Shown one piece after another: positions 46,914 through 58,705 of a DNA stretch of 64,000 nucleotides. Source of the DNA: Oxyruncus cristatus (Eukaryota > Chordata > Aves > Passeriformes > Cotingidae); assembly GCA_013399855.1 (NCBI GenBank), contig VXAY01005682.1, positions 71,558-135,557 on the forward strand, in the 5' to 3' direction. Position 1 is the first letter of the stretch, and the number at the start of each line of letters is the position of its first letter. The notes below the pieces were generated by a model, which did no database searches, was not told where the DNA came from, and saw only the letters and a list, made by a program, of their open reading frames with translations. The position numbers and the translations under genes were made by a program.

Positions 46914-49900
46914 AGCAACAAGAGCCAAAGCACAATTAATGCAGCTGTCCAACAGCTCAGAATCACGCCTCCAGAAACTAAGGCAGCGTCTGTTTCGTAG
47001 ATGGCGACCTTCTGTGATTTATAACTGAACACAATATTGCATATAGATCTATAGATTATGTGCTGCACATTTAATGCTGTGTAATAAGTACAGATCATTA
47101 TTGGTTACTTGCCCATGTTGAGCAAGGGGATTAATGCTGGAACTCCCAGTGGCAAAGACCAAGTCACAGCACTTAACAACGAAGTGCAGAGGTCTCAGCA
47201 AGAAGTGTAAGGGAATTATACTTCTGTCATGCTGCGAATCAAAAGCTAGGGATTTTAGCACATTCTTACCAATAAAAATGGGATTTCTTATAGTAGCCTC
47301 TAAAAAGGACTAAAACTTATTGCACTTGATGTTGTTTTCAAACAAAAAGGCAGTAGCTTCCCAAATGTAAATCTTGCCTCCAACCTACCATCCTAATTAC
47401 CTTTATCCAGATTTATCCACTGCTCCTACAAAACAACTTCATTCAGTCATATTTGCAGTCAAAAAACATATAAAAAAGGTTTTTAAAAGTGATGTTTCCT
47501 TCACTTAGTTCAGTCCTAATATTCATGTGTTCTACAGTATCTTTTGTATCGTAAAATGAAAGTCCTACTTTGGACTGCAGCAGAATTCAACTTCTTGGGA
47601 AACTTTTCCACTGCACACTTGCTATTTCATATCATACTATGAAACCTGTCTTTGAAGACAACTGTATACACATCAAGTCCCTAAACAGTTCCTTTAAGGC
47701 AGAAAAGGAGATGGGGGTTGCATTGAAACTTTAAGATTTGTTATCAAATGTTACACTAAATAAAAAGGGAAGAGATACACTCTTTTGCCTTTCCAGTAAC
47801 AACGCAGCCTCCTCTTCCTAAGAAAGCTTGAAAGTTGAGAAGAAACTTAACTAATTCTTACAAGGATTATGGTGAGCAACGTAACAGCTGTCAGAAGTCA
47901 GTATCTCCTTGAAGAAATTTTGTTTAATTTTACAATATTGCAGGGGTTCAAAGAAAAAGCTTTTCTAAAAAAAAAAAAAAAAAAAAAATAAAAAAAAAAA
48001 AAATTATTTCATTATGTCACCCTTTACTCCCAAAACTCACTGAATAACCTTCAGGGTAAGGAAAGAACTGTATGAACCACAGCACAGCAGATATGTGAAA
48101 TAAAATGGTGTTTTCTATTATAAAGACAGGGGTCCACTTCCAGGCATCTGGATGAAGAATCAAAACAAAAGCACTGCAGAGTCTGTAATGACTTCCTTGT
48201 GTTGTAAAATAAACATTTATTTATTGTCTCTGAGGAGCAATGCTTAGACAGACGGACTAGAAAGAAGAAAAGGAAAATTTAACAACTATTAATACCGTAG
48301 GTAAATGCCCAAAATAGCTCTTGCAAACTTAGAAATCACATTTCTGAAATACTTCACAGTAGCTTACTTTTGGAACTGATTTTCCGCTTTTTAAAACGGT
48401 AAATAACATTCAGTTTCAACTTTGGATGTCGGCTTACTCTTAAACCCAGCTGCACTGCATTCTCTCCGGCACACGCTCCAGCGTCTGCAAGCCACGAGCA
48501 ACACCCACTTGCTAGTAACAAGGGCAGCGCATTCCATAACGGGATGTTACATAGCTCTGTGCACACTTGCTGACGCAGACGCGCTGAGCAGCTCTGGAGG
48601 AGCCAGGACACGGATGTCAGTGCCCACCACGCTGCTGACCTAACGAGCAACACCAGATCCGGCTGGCTGCGTACGCGGAGCCGTTTGGCTACGCGCGGCT
48701 CCCGGGCTTGTCGGAGGACCCACATCTCTTAGGGGTCTGCCTTCCCACTATCCCGCATAGAGGGGCTGGATGCCAAGTCCAGGCAGAAACTGGTGCAACA
48801 ACCTGTCAGAGAGCTGTGGATGTCCTTATTACAGCAGAGCCCAGGCTGGCTGTGAGCAACTCAGTCTCAAGCTGGTGAAGAGCAGCTGCTCATTCAAAAC
48901 GTGGGGTCACGACGGGGAGTGCACAGGTCTGCCGGGCAGCAAACTCAGTAGGCCAAGGGCACACGTCAGCTGAAGGTGTGAAAGCCAATTCTTGAACTTG
49001 GCAGCATGAACACTTCCCTTTTAATTTCCTGTGCTCAGCCATGTGACGAGCTTATCTCAGCTAAAGTGCTTAGTACTGTTCGAGTGGGAAAGGCTGTATC
49101 TCAGCAGAGCACCTGGCCTGCCTACCTGCTGTTGGCTGAGAGAGCTAAAAAGGGAAAACTTCTGACTTCTCCTCCCACCCCTCCCGCCTCCTTTCTTTGT
49201 GTTTGGTTACTGAATATTGAGCCCACTGTGCAAGGATGTACCTGTTCATCTGCTACAATTTGAGTAAGACTACCAAGGATGGCTCCCGAAAGCCTGGGCA
49301 ATTGAGCTGCCCACCACATCCTTGCTTCTCCTCAAATATATTCTTTCAAAAATGTTAATCACAGACTCGCTATCATGGCTTTTGTCCAAAGGTAGGCAAC
49401 TTGCATAGACACCAAAAAAAAATGAAAGTAGGTAATCACACTTTTCATATGTAAAGTTTCAAATAGCAAAGGAAACAAAGAACTCAAATTTCCTCAGGCA
49501 ACCCCCTTTGTCATTCCAAAAAAACTGATGTCAATGAGCATTTAAATATAACACTCCAAAGGAACTCTTCTTTAAATAACATTCTGTAATAACATGAACA
49601 CAATTTCGTCACCTTTCAAAGAAGAATTTTGTTAGAAATGGGTCAGTACTGAAGGCATTTAAGGACAAGTTTTCCAGAACAATACATGTGTTGTATCGCA
49701 AATTCTGTATGTCAAATCTGCTTCTCTTGAGGGCAGCATTTGAAGATAAAGAGCTGTTGAAATTTTTTTGGGCTGACCTCATTTTGCTTATAGAACTGAC
49801 AACAAGCTTTTAATATTTATTATGATAATTTCTGTTGTCTGCATTTTAATTACTATCAGGTGTTAAGGTATCAGGATAGACGCTTTGTTATAAATATAAA

Positions 49901-50616
49901 TCAAATTCCAAAACTAATAAATAAAGCCAGTGGAATATTGTCTAGAAAATGTAATCAAATAATACTCATTATCTTCTCTTAAAATTTTCAAAAGGCTGAA
50001 CAAGTCATGTTATGAGGATGCAGTGCTAATTTACATTCACCACCCATACCTGGTTTTTCCCACCTGAATTCCTCTACCTGGATCCCTGAGTGCATCCATA
50101 GCGGTTCCACCTCCCTTTGGGTGTCAAAAGCAGCCACTATACAGCAAGGTCATGTCACCATCTTCCAGTGTCTTCCTTCATCTAAGCTTGGAGAGTTGCC
50201 CTGGGAGTGCATGTTTGTGCGTGTGTACTGAGACAAATGTTCTTGTGACGACACCATCGCCGTCCCCTCACTTGTGCTGGGCCTTGTCTGACAGCATCTC
50301 AGTCACTGTCTGTAGCGTTCAAAACGGTGCACACACATTACTTTGAAGTGGACACATTAGATCATACTATTAAAAAAAAAAACCTCCTTAAAACATGACA
50401 TGTATGACATGAATTAAACACCACGATGAGTGAAATGCGTTCGAATGTCATTTTTTCTGAAAAGGTAACTACTATTTCCGATCCCCGGGTTCTGGATAAT
50501 TACTATTGGCTATTTGTCATTCTGTTGCTGTTGTGCAGCAGCACAAAGCACTGTCTCCCACTTAAATTCTGGAAATTGGTGCATACAGAGGGTTTTTTGC
50601 TAATTGTACCACTTAC
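46914..50616. other. Unique AT-rich sequence with a long poly(A) run
   Basis: No gene supported. A 37-base A run with one T lies at 47967-48003. A mildly CpG-enriched part occurs at about 48420-48720, in which a 123-codon minus frame (48354-48725) shows no recognised domain. The 49.4-50.1 kb part is very AT-rich. Confidence 0.4.
47967..48003. repeat. Poly(A) tract
   Basis: 36 A and a single T (at 47989). No adjoining element is recognised that would make it the tail of a retroposed RNA. Confidence 0.9.
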
Positions 50617-50748
50617 CGAAGGGACTCCTGGCAACCTGGGCAGTGCTCCCCCTTTCTGGTCTGGAAGGTTTTGCTCCACAGTTGGAGGAAGTTCCTCCCA
50701 GCTCATTAACTCCAAAATGAAGTTAAAGGCATCCTCCTCTGTAGGATC
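50617..50748 (-). CDS. Candidate internal coding exon, unrecognised protein
   Basis: On the minus strand, GTTATGTAG (acceptor) precedes and GTAAGT (consensus donor, plus coordinates 50611-50616) follows a segment of exactly 132 bases. Only one of its three frames is open. That frame is phase 0 at both ends and gives 44 residues, beginning DPTEEDAFNFILELMSWEEL and ending LPRLPGVPS. The mix of acidic, aromatic and Pro residues and the codon use look like real coding sequence, but I do not recognise the protein. Phase 0 ends would let it join the terminal candidate at 43200-43376. A consensus GTAAGT is expected about once per 4 kb per strand by chance, and an open frame of this size is not rare, so this is a candidate and not a firm call. 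Confidence 0.35.
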
Positions 50749-53700
50749 CTACATAACAAAACACTCCTCCAAAGTTTTGACATTTTACACAGTATCATAA
50801 AAATAACAAAAGGAACAATACATAGAGAGCTTTGCCATCTTTTAACGAATCCTTAGTGATTTATATCCTGAGGACAGGAAACCTGTCAAAGACAATTCTA
50901 AAGTAAATTTGACAGTGTCACCCTTGCTAATGCAATCAGATACTCCTCTGTTACTTTTCAAAAGGAAGTTAGACTGGAAGGAAACGTATCTCCTTTCAAA
51001 GGCACATGCCTCAGTCATACGCAGCACTCACCTCTGCAGCATTTTTTTATCCCAGCTCTAATGCATTATAAGCATTTCCATCACATTTGCAGAAGGAAGA
51101 GAGGAAAAAAAAAAAAAAAAAAAGCCAGATGAAGTATATTTAGCTTTTTGGGGTCCTTAAATACAGAATTAACACATGTTTCAAACTCTCCTTCCACCAG
51201 AGATTGCATTTGTACATATTCAGAAATTAGCCTAACTTACATTTCAAATTTTTACAATGTGTGAACGATGGCTTAATTGGGTAAGTGGGGGACACAGCGG
51301 GTATGAGCAACTGTTACGGCATTATGGATTAAAAAAAGCCATGTCATTTCCCAGAATAGTTTCCTGCCTAGATGTAAGCACATTCCTGAATTTCCATCTA
51401 AATGGCAAACTAAATGTGGTAAGTGCACGAAAGCATCAAACCAAAAATCTTTAACAATTTGCTTTTTTTTCCAGAGATTCATGTCAAAAGTTATCTTATG
51501 CACACTCTAGTGCGGTTTTTAAAAGTTGTTTCCTTTTCTGACATTAAGGGACTTCATGTTTAACTGCAACCAGAAGAAAATAATATTTTATGCAATTACC
51601 AAAAAACACGCAGGGGAGAGACCCGAAACCCCAGCTCCCTTTAAGCAAATGGTGATTTTGCTTTCTCACTGACAACAGTGACATTAAAGTTGTCATGGAC
51701 TGACCAGCACATGATCGTACAAGTGTTCTGCAGGGGGCATCAGGGAGAGTTAATCAGCTACATGCATAAATGTCATTTACCATCTATAATTGTCCTCTTA
51801 CTTTCCAGGATGAAATAGGTAATATTGCAGTTGCGCTTGAAAACACCAGTTTTCTAGATTGTGATGGGATGAGCCCTGTTTTAAAAAGCAGATTTTTCAA
51901 GAAGGCAAGCAATCTATGTAAAAGCATTTGTGGATTGCATAACAAAAGAATAGAAAGCATTATATGTGGTATAAATGAGCAGCCAGGTATTTTTGTCACG
52001 GAATTGAAGTTGTGTGGTATGTTTACATTTAGTCTTCTCTATATAAATATGATCTACAGAGCCACACATACACCAAACTTTAACTGTGCTTCTCTAGCTA
52101 CTGCTTAGAAAAGTCTGAATGCCAGTGAACAGCAGAATTTCACCAAATGAAATTAAAACTACAATGGACATAAAATCAAACTCTTATAAACATTTTTAGA
52201 AGTTACTTTGAGCTTAAAATGGTTTTATTGAAATACATTTGACATCTGAAATAGGAATCGGTATTTAAAACTAAGTATATCTTAAAATCCTGCTCTTTTC
52301 ATGCAGTTGAGTAATAACTTTAATGACATTATAAAGCTTAAATTATTTCGCTAAAACCTTGTAAATAAGGAAGTCTAATCATCTTTTCATGGATAACAAA
52401 AACCAGAAGAAAATAAAAATACCCCATAATTTTAAATGCAAGTTTAATTCTATAGGGCCTAGTTAAGAGCTACACATTACCATGTAGTTATTTCTATGTG
52501 GGAAAAATACAAAAAATTCAACGCGTATTTTTGCCTTGCTTTGTTTCACACCATCTCTACCTGTACCAGTTTGCCTCCCTCCTAACCTTGGCACAGCTTT
52601 GCTTTACTTTCATCTCCTTCAGACCTCTTTCTACTCATTTGAAATGATTCGTGTTGCTCAACAAAATCTGGGGACTAATACAAGGTGTTCGATGTAAGAA
52701 TAGAGGAAAGATGCTTTTCTCCAGGGTGGTAATAAACCAGGTTTTCACTATGACTTTCTTCCTATAAAGGAGAAAGAAATTGGTTTTACTAAATTTAATC
52801 TTCATCCACTCATTTTTTTTATTCCAGATTTTCTACAACCCTCCCTAAATCTAATCACAGTAACTAATTAGCAGGTACCATCCTCTGAAAGCACACGTTA
52901 AACTAGCCAGGCAAGAGGATTGGAGATTAGCAGACCTTATTTAAATAAGCAACACAGTATTATCTGCTTACCAGACCCTGCACAGTGAATTCACTGGATT
53001 AAAACCACATGACAATAGATAAGGCAGCTGATCCTCATGCTGCTCGTGTGCTTCAACTGCATTACTTAAGAAGCATCCAAATAAACCTTTCATGTTACAA
53101 GAAGTATCCTGAATTAACCCAAGGCAGGGGGACTGCATGTTTCAGGAGTATATTTGTTATATCAAAATCCTAGAAGCACAAGGAATAGGACGTCCTGTTG
53201 GTTGCTGCAGCTACCAAAATTCCCACTCTCCACATCAGGCGCATGGAAAACAGAAAAAACACGGTGTCTCCCTTTACCAGCAAACCTCCACATCTGCAAC
53301 CCAGGGGTGCTACTGCCATCCTCTCCTCCTGTGGGTTGGTCTCGGACAGACAACGCCGTGACCACTTGCTTAAATTTCACTCAAAACTGTGCCACGTGAA
53401 CTATCAAAGCACTGCATCTCAAATATAGGGACTAGCCTAATACTGGGAACTGGGTTAGGGTTTACATCCAGCTGTCTCTGCAACCCACTGAACTTTCACT
53501 AAAAAAATTAATCGCTGCTTTTAGATTTTAAAAAAATAGTGCAATAGCTTTAAAGATGAAGTTAAAACAATGGAGTTTAAGAATTCAAGAATTGTGAAGC
53601 AAGAGCTCAGGATTTTAAGTACTATTTCTTTCTACCCTCAGTTTTATAACCAGGCTTACAGACTCGAACTCTATACTTTCTCCCAAGGCCACCGAATCCA

Positions 53701-54236
53701 CAGAGTCTGTTTCAACTCCTTTCTTTGTGCCCAATAGAAGACACAAGGATGTTGCCAAAGTAATTTGTTCTCCTTTGCCCTCACCTCAATCAGCAGCACA
53801 TCGTATTTCAACATTTTGTTTGGTATTCTGCATTATTTATAATATATACTGGACCAATTATTATATAATAATGGGTGTATTTCTGACCAGTAATTTGTGT
53901 TCAGTTTTTAAAATTTCATTATATATCACTTCTACAAATTGATTTGGAAGCCACCTGCCTCATCATAGCACATTTTTACAGGTCTCTGTTTCCAAAATTA
54001 CTGTATCACACACTAAGAGTAGGACAGAACATGATGTCCAGGGATGTTTAAAGACATTTTCCAGGAGTTTGCAGGGAAAATAATTAAAAATAAATCCTAA
54101 GCCTTCACTTCACTGCAAACCTTTTATATAATTTATCAGAAATGTGGCCCATTCCGGTTTTTGTCAAGATGCGTGAATTTCTATGCAGGGTTTGGGATGT
54201 GGACGAGCTCCTGCCTCAAGCAACACTCTGTCCTTC
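50749..54236. other. Unique AT-rich sequence
   Basis: A 19-base A run lies at 51105-51123. A plus-strand frame opens after a good pyrimidine tract and CAG-type acceptor near 51809 and runs to about 52108, but its donor is weak and the product is unrecognised. Nothing else is supported. Confidence 0.4.
51105..51123. repeat. Poly(A) tract
   Basis: An uninterrupted run of 19 A. Confidence 0.9.
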
Positions 54237-55610
54237 TGTATTGGGTTTGTGTGGCCAGGTTTTGGCAGCAGAGGAGCTACAGAGGTAGTTGCTGTTAGAA
54301 CCTGCCAGAAGCTTCCCCTATGTCCCGTAGAGCCAATGCCAGACGGCTCCAGGACAGACCCACCACTGACCAAGGCTGAGCCAATGAGGAATGACAGTAA
54401 CCCCTCTGTGATAACACATTTAAGGAGGAAAAAAAAGTTATTGTCCAGATGAAAATCACAGCCAGAGAAGAGCGGAGTGAGAACATGTGAACAACTCTGC
54501 AGACACCAAGGTCAGTGGAGAAGGAGGGACAGGAGGTGCTCCAGGCAGCGGAGCTGAGGTTCCCCTGCAGCCCGTGGTGCAGACCATGGTGAGGCAGCTG
54601 TGCCCCTGCAGCCCATGGAGGATGATGGGGGTGCAGAGATTCACCTGCAGCCCGTGGAGGGGCCCACAACAGAGCAGGTGGATCATAGAATCATAGAATC
54701 ATAGAATCAGAAGGGTTGGAAAGGACCTCTGAGATCATCAAGTCCAACCCTTGATCCAACACCACCACGGTTACTAGACTATGGCACTAAGTGCCACGTC
54801 CAGCCTCATCCTGAAAACCTCCAGGGACGGAGAATCCACCACTTCCCTGGGCAGCCCATTCCAATGGCTGATTACCCTCTCTGTAAAGAATTTCTTTCTA
54901 ATATCCAACCTAAACCTCCCATGGCACAGCTTAAGGCCGTGCCCAAAGGAGGCTGTGACCGCCTTTGTGGAAGGGCCAAGCTGGAGCAGGGTCTTGGCAG
55001 GGACCTCCGGACCCATGGGAAGAGCAGACCATGCTGGAGCAGGTTTTCCTGGTAGGATCTGTGGCCCTGTGGGGGACTTACACTGGAGCAGCCTGTGCCT
55101 GATGGACTGCACCCCGTGGAAAAATGACCAACGTTGCAGCAGTTTGTGAAGAACCGTTGCCCGTGGGAGGGACTCTCGTTGGAGAAGTTCATGGAGAACT
55201 GTCTCCCGTGGGACAGACTCCACGCTGGAGCAGGGGAAGGACTCCTCTCCCTGAGCAGTGGCAGAAACAACTTGTGATGAACTGATGATAACCCCCCACA
55301 CCCCATCTCCCTGCACCGCTGAGCGGGGAGGAAGCAGAACCTGGGAAGGAGGGAGTGGTGGGGGGGAGGTGTTTTAAGATTTATTTTACTTCCCATTATC
55401 CTGCTCTGATTCTGTTAGTAATAAGTTTAATTAATACCCCCATTTTGAATCTGTTTTGCCCGTGATGGTAATCATTGAGTGATCTCTCCCAGTCCTTATT
55501 TCAACTCATGAACTCCACGTTATATTTTCACTCCTCTGCCCAGATGCAAAGGGGAATGAGAGAGTGACTTTGGTGGGTACCTGGCATCCAGCCAGGGTCA
55601 ACCCCCTACA
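54237..55610 (+). mobile_element. ERVL-type solo LTR, interrupted by a CR1 insertion
   Basis: The element starts TGTATTGGGTTTGTGTGG and ends CATCCAGCCAGGGTCAACC then CCCTACA, matching from memory a common avian ERVL LTR. The canonical TG and CA ends are present. Flanking CCTTC (54232-54236) and CCCTC (55611-55615) fit a 5-base target duplication with one change. Inside are GAGCCAATGAGGAATGAC, CACATTTAAGG (TATA-like) and several diverged GC-rich repeats of the type CTGCAGCCCGTGGAGG and GGAGCAGG. Near the 3' side, after a GTTTTAAGATTTATTTTACT stretch, is a degenerate poly(A)-signal region (AATAAGTTTAATTAA). The LTR is split by a minus-strand CR1 at 54684-54943. No primer-binding site or internal gene follows, so it is a solo LTR. 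The long open frames on both strands here are by-products of its GC-rich repeats. Confidence 0.88.
54684..54943 (-). mobile_element. CR1 LINE 3' fragment nested in the ERVL LTR
   Basis: The left edge is a run of CATAGAAT-type units (three copies), the complement of the CR1 8-base terminal repeat. It is followed by GGTTGGAAAGGACCTCTGAG, ATCATCAAGTCCAACCC and ACCTCCAGGGACGGAGAATC, and ends in CACAGCTTAAGGCCGTGCCC. The LTR reads GTGGAT immediately before it and AAAGGAGGCTGTGACC after it, which are contiguous in the uninterrupted LTR as I remember it. It is well preserved and 5'-truncated, with about 260 bases left. Confidence 0.93.
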
Positions 55611-56310
55611 CCCTCACAGTCTGACCCCAGATACTCTGAGCTAGGCACTGTCAAAGGACATGATTCATTTAAAAAAAATAAATAAATACATAAAAAGAAA
55701 AAGGCAAAACCCCCACACTGTCTCCTTGCTGATTTTCTCACTAAATAAGCCCTTTCAGTTGAACCAGGATAAATTCAAGCAAAATATTACTGCAGTCGCT
55801 TTTCCTTCAGAAAAATTGCAAAAATGGCAGGCTATTTATTAAATTCAGGTACCATCCCTAGACTGGTGGCCAACATTTGGTAGCATTTTTAAGAAAGTTC
55901 TCAAACTAACTGTAAGAACAAGCAATCCCATTAATCACTAGCAGGTAATTCCCAAGAACATTTGAGTAAAATGAGATCACTTTGCACACTTATTTACTTA
56001 TAAGCACTTTGTCTTATCTGAGATCAATACATACTCATTATCCACATCTACTCCAGAAACAACAAAAGCAACGGAAAATTTCAGCAAAGAATATCCCAGA
56101 CACCCTAATTCTTTCAAAAGCTTTCCTCAAGGAAAAGAAGTCCACCACATCAAGTCCACTAGTGAGAACAGGCTTTTCTCATACCGGGTAATTTCTCAAA
56201 TAGCCTCTCCATGTGTACCATGTTCAAGCTTCACTTAGTTATGGGAGTGAGGCTTCAAAATGCACTTACTTGAAATTTTAGTACTTTGGCTGAGAAGTTT
56301 TGCAGATAAA
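55611..56310. other. Unique AT-rich sequence
   Basis: The first bases include the probable right target duplication of the LTR. A short A/AAAT-rich run lies at about 55670-55705. No gene or repeat is otherwise recognised. Confidence 0.45.
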
Positions 56311-56655
56311 AATCACAGAATGGTTTGGGCTGGAAGGGATCTTAAAGATCACCCAAGTGATCTTAAAGTTCCAAGACCCCTGCCATGGGCTGGGACACCT
56401 TCAACTGGTTGAAGAGACCAGTTGCTCAGGACCACATTCAACCTGGCCTTGAACACTTCCAGGGATGAGGCATCCACAGCTCTGGGCAACCTGTTCCAGT
56501 GCCTCACTACCCTCATAAGAAAGAAATTTTTCCTTTTATCTAATCTAAACCTGCCCTCTTTCAGTTCCAGGCCAGCCCCCTTGTCCTAGCACTGCAAGGC
56601 CACCCTTTGTAAAAAGTCCCTCCTGTTGGCCCCGTTTAGGCACTGTTCTGAAACA
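56311..56655 (-). mobile_element. CR1 LINE, 3' end fragment with small internal duplication
   Basis: On the plus strand it reads AATCACAGAATGGTTTGGGC, then the CR1 complement ACCTGGCCTTGAACACTTCC AGGG-type block, CTTTCAGTTCCAGGCC and CCCTTGTCCTAGC, and fades near 56655. It carries GATCTTAAAG twice (56338-56347 and 56359-56368), a small duplication not expected in the family. About 345 bases, 5'-truncated, non-coding. Confidence 0.93.
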
Positions 56656-58506
56656 CTAATAAGGAGTAAAATGTTGCTTAATTTGATTTTTCTTCCTTAA
56701 ATAAAGGAAATCGGAGTCAGTCACCTATGGAAGACAAGAAGAAAAAAAATAACAAGACCCTGAAATCGGGATTCACAAATAAACATAACCCAGCCCTGAG
56801 AGCCATGTTTTTGGATCAAGCGGATAACTTGTTAGTATTTTATAAGTGGAGGACGAACTAAATTCACTGTTATCAAAAAATAATGAGATACTGTATTAGA
56901 ATTTGAGTTTGAAGAAAACTTTAAAGTCTCTAAGTTTTCTTTCATGAGGCAAACAAGTCACTTGCGTCACGTCATGTCATAATGCTGAGGAGAACTGTCT
57001 ATCAAGGGTGAACTACATTGAATTCTGGCAAAATACTAAAATATTAAAGAGAGCAAGTAGCCAAAGACCAAAAAAATGATTTTTCAAATGTATTCTCTAC
57101 CACATGAAAATTCTTGATTTCTCCATTGTTTTCCAGCATAAAACACTCCCAGGTGCATGGACTCAGGTCACCATCAAAATCTTTAAACTCAGTGATGGTG
57201 TAGCCTGAGACAGCACATAAAGCTCAAAACTTCCAAGAAGTGGCTGAGATTTGATGCTACACCTTGACAATACTTAATCCTTTGCATAACATTTTATGCA
57301 TTGGAACTGCTTGGTAGGAGGACAAGAAGAGTTCAGAGACAGTAACATAACTATTTTAGAATAACACTGCATTTTGCCATGAACAAATTCCTGCAGAGTT
57401 AGGAATGAGGATCTGTAGTTCTAAAGGAAAAGTTAGCTATAAGGGTGTGAAGGTAGCTCACTGACCTACCATATGCATATTATTTTTCCCTCTGCAATTA
57501 TACACATTGCACTGTAAAGTAACAATTATTTTATTATGTTTTATGGCAGGGGTGTGTGCATCACATGCCATGCTAAAGATTACTTGGGTCATATGTAAAA
57601 GAATATATCATTCACTAATTTCAAGTCCTTGTTGGAGCCATTGTGTTGAACTGACACACTGCTTGCATGGCATGGTGGTCTTGTTCCAAGAATAATGAAG
57701 CAGAGAAGGTACAAAATGTGTGTGTGCATAAACTTAAGTTATAAAAGTGTGGCTTAAACCTGTAGCTTTGGCTTCATGCACAACACTGGCACGCAGAGAA
57801 ACTATTTTTCAATAACTTGTCTTTACTGTACAGAATCTAACTAATTAAGAGTCAATTTGATTCAATTACAGCACCAAGCCAAGTTCCCAGAAGACAGAGA
57901 TGAGCTGATAAGGCCTTTTGGAAGCACAAAATCCAGACTGCAATTATGCTCTACAAGAATCCTCTTCAAAGAGCTGGGCTTCCCAGAGGAGGTTTCAGCA
58001 AGGTGGTTTAGCATGTGGCCCCAACCCCGTACAACATGCAGGTATTAAAGGTGTAACTTTGTCATCTCAAGAGTTAAGGAAGGAGAGCAGGAAAACTCAG
58101 TAACATAAAGACAAACCCAGTTATGAATAATATCGAAATGTAACAGGGTTACAGGTAACAGGTTCTCTTTTTGGAAAACCACACACCTGAGTAAGTGATC
58201 TGCAGCTAAAGTCAGGCACTTTTGAGGACCTGGGCTGCAGCTGTATTTGGGTATTTTTTCCAATCATTCTTCATCACCACCACAAACTGCTGTACACATG
58301 GGGCTCACTTCTGCTGCTTCTTTGACAGATGTCTCATCAGTATTAGCAACTGCAGAATACTGCAAATATCCAGAGTCACGAATTATTTGTGAGACATCAC
58401 GGAACAACCACATTTGGGTTTTTTCCCATTACTGAGATTGCTTTGAAGAGCAGCATTTCAATAATATGCTTTCACACTGATTTACATTGCTGACTGGCTG
58501 TATAAA
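56656..58506. other. Unique AT-rich sequence
   Basis: Only frames of about 60-70 codons occur, with no recognised domain, and no repeat family is seen. Confidence 0.45.
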
Positions 58507-58705
58507 TTACATTGCACATGGAGGCTCAGGTGCCTCTTTCATTTTGCATTCCGTTACTCGGAGTAGGTAAGCAATAAACGTGTTATAATTAGAACCAGAA
58601 ACAGATACTTGATATGACCCAGCAATCCCTTTCACAACAACACTGGGTGCCCGTGGTACATATTTAGATACAGGCTTCTCTGGGGTTTGGAGGTGAACAT
58701 GGAAG
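58507..58705 (-). CDS. Weak candidate terminal exon, unrecognised protein
   Basis: On the minus strand, CTAATTTTGCCTGCAG gives a good-looking acceptor (a branch-like CTAAT and short pyrimidine tract) before a 199-base frame. Read from the second base it gives 65 residues and a TAA stop. The peptide includes VVKGIAGSYQVSVSGSNYNT, and ends TECKMKEAPEPPCAM. It reads like a beta-rich protein fragment, but matches no family I know. Translation also continues open upstream of the acceptor to about 58887, so the frame could simply be a chance 126-codon open frame. Confidence 0.15.

Noticed and set aside
51035..51060. 26-base exon with GTGAGT donor on the minus strand
   Set aside because: Its phase cannot be joined to the 50617-50748 candidate without a stop, and the acceptor is far from the pyrimidine tract.
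51770..52108. Plus-strand exon starting DEIGNIAVALENTSF
   Set aside because: The acceptor (CTTACTTTCCAG) is good, but the donor is weak, the frame simply runs on, and no homologue is recognised.
54774..55396. Long overlapping minus-strand frames (180 and 174 codons) as genes
   Set aside because: They lie within the ERVL LTR and the nested CR1 and are products of GC-rich LTR repeats.
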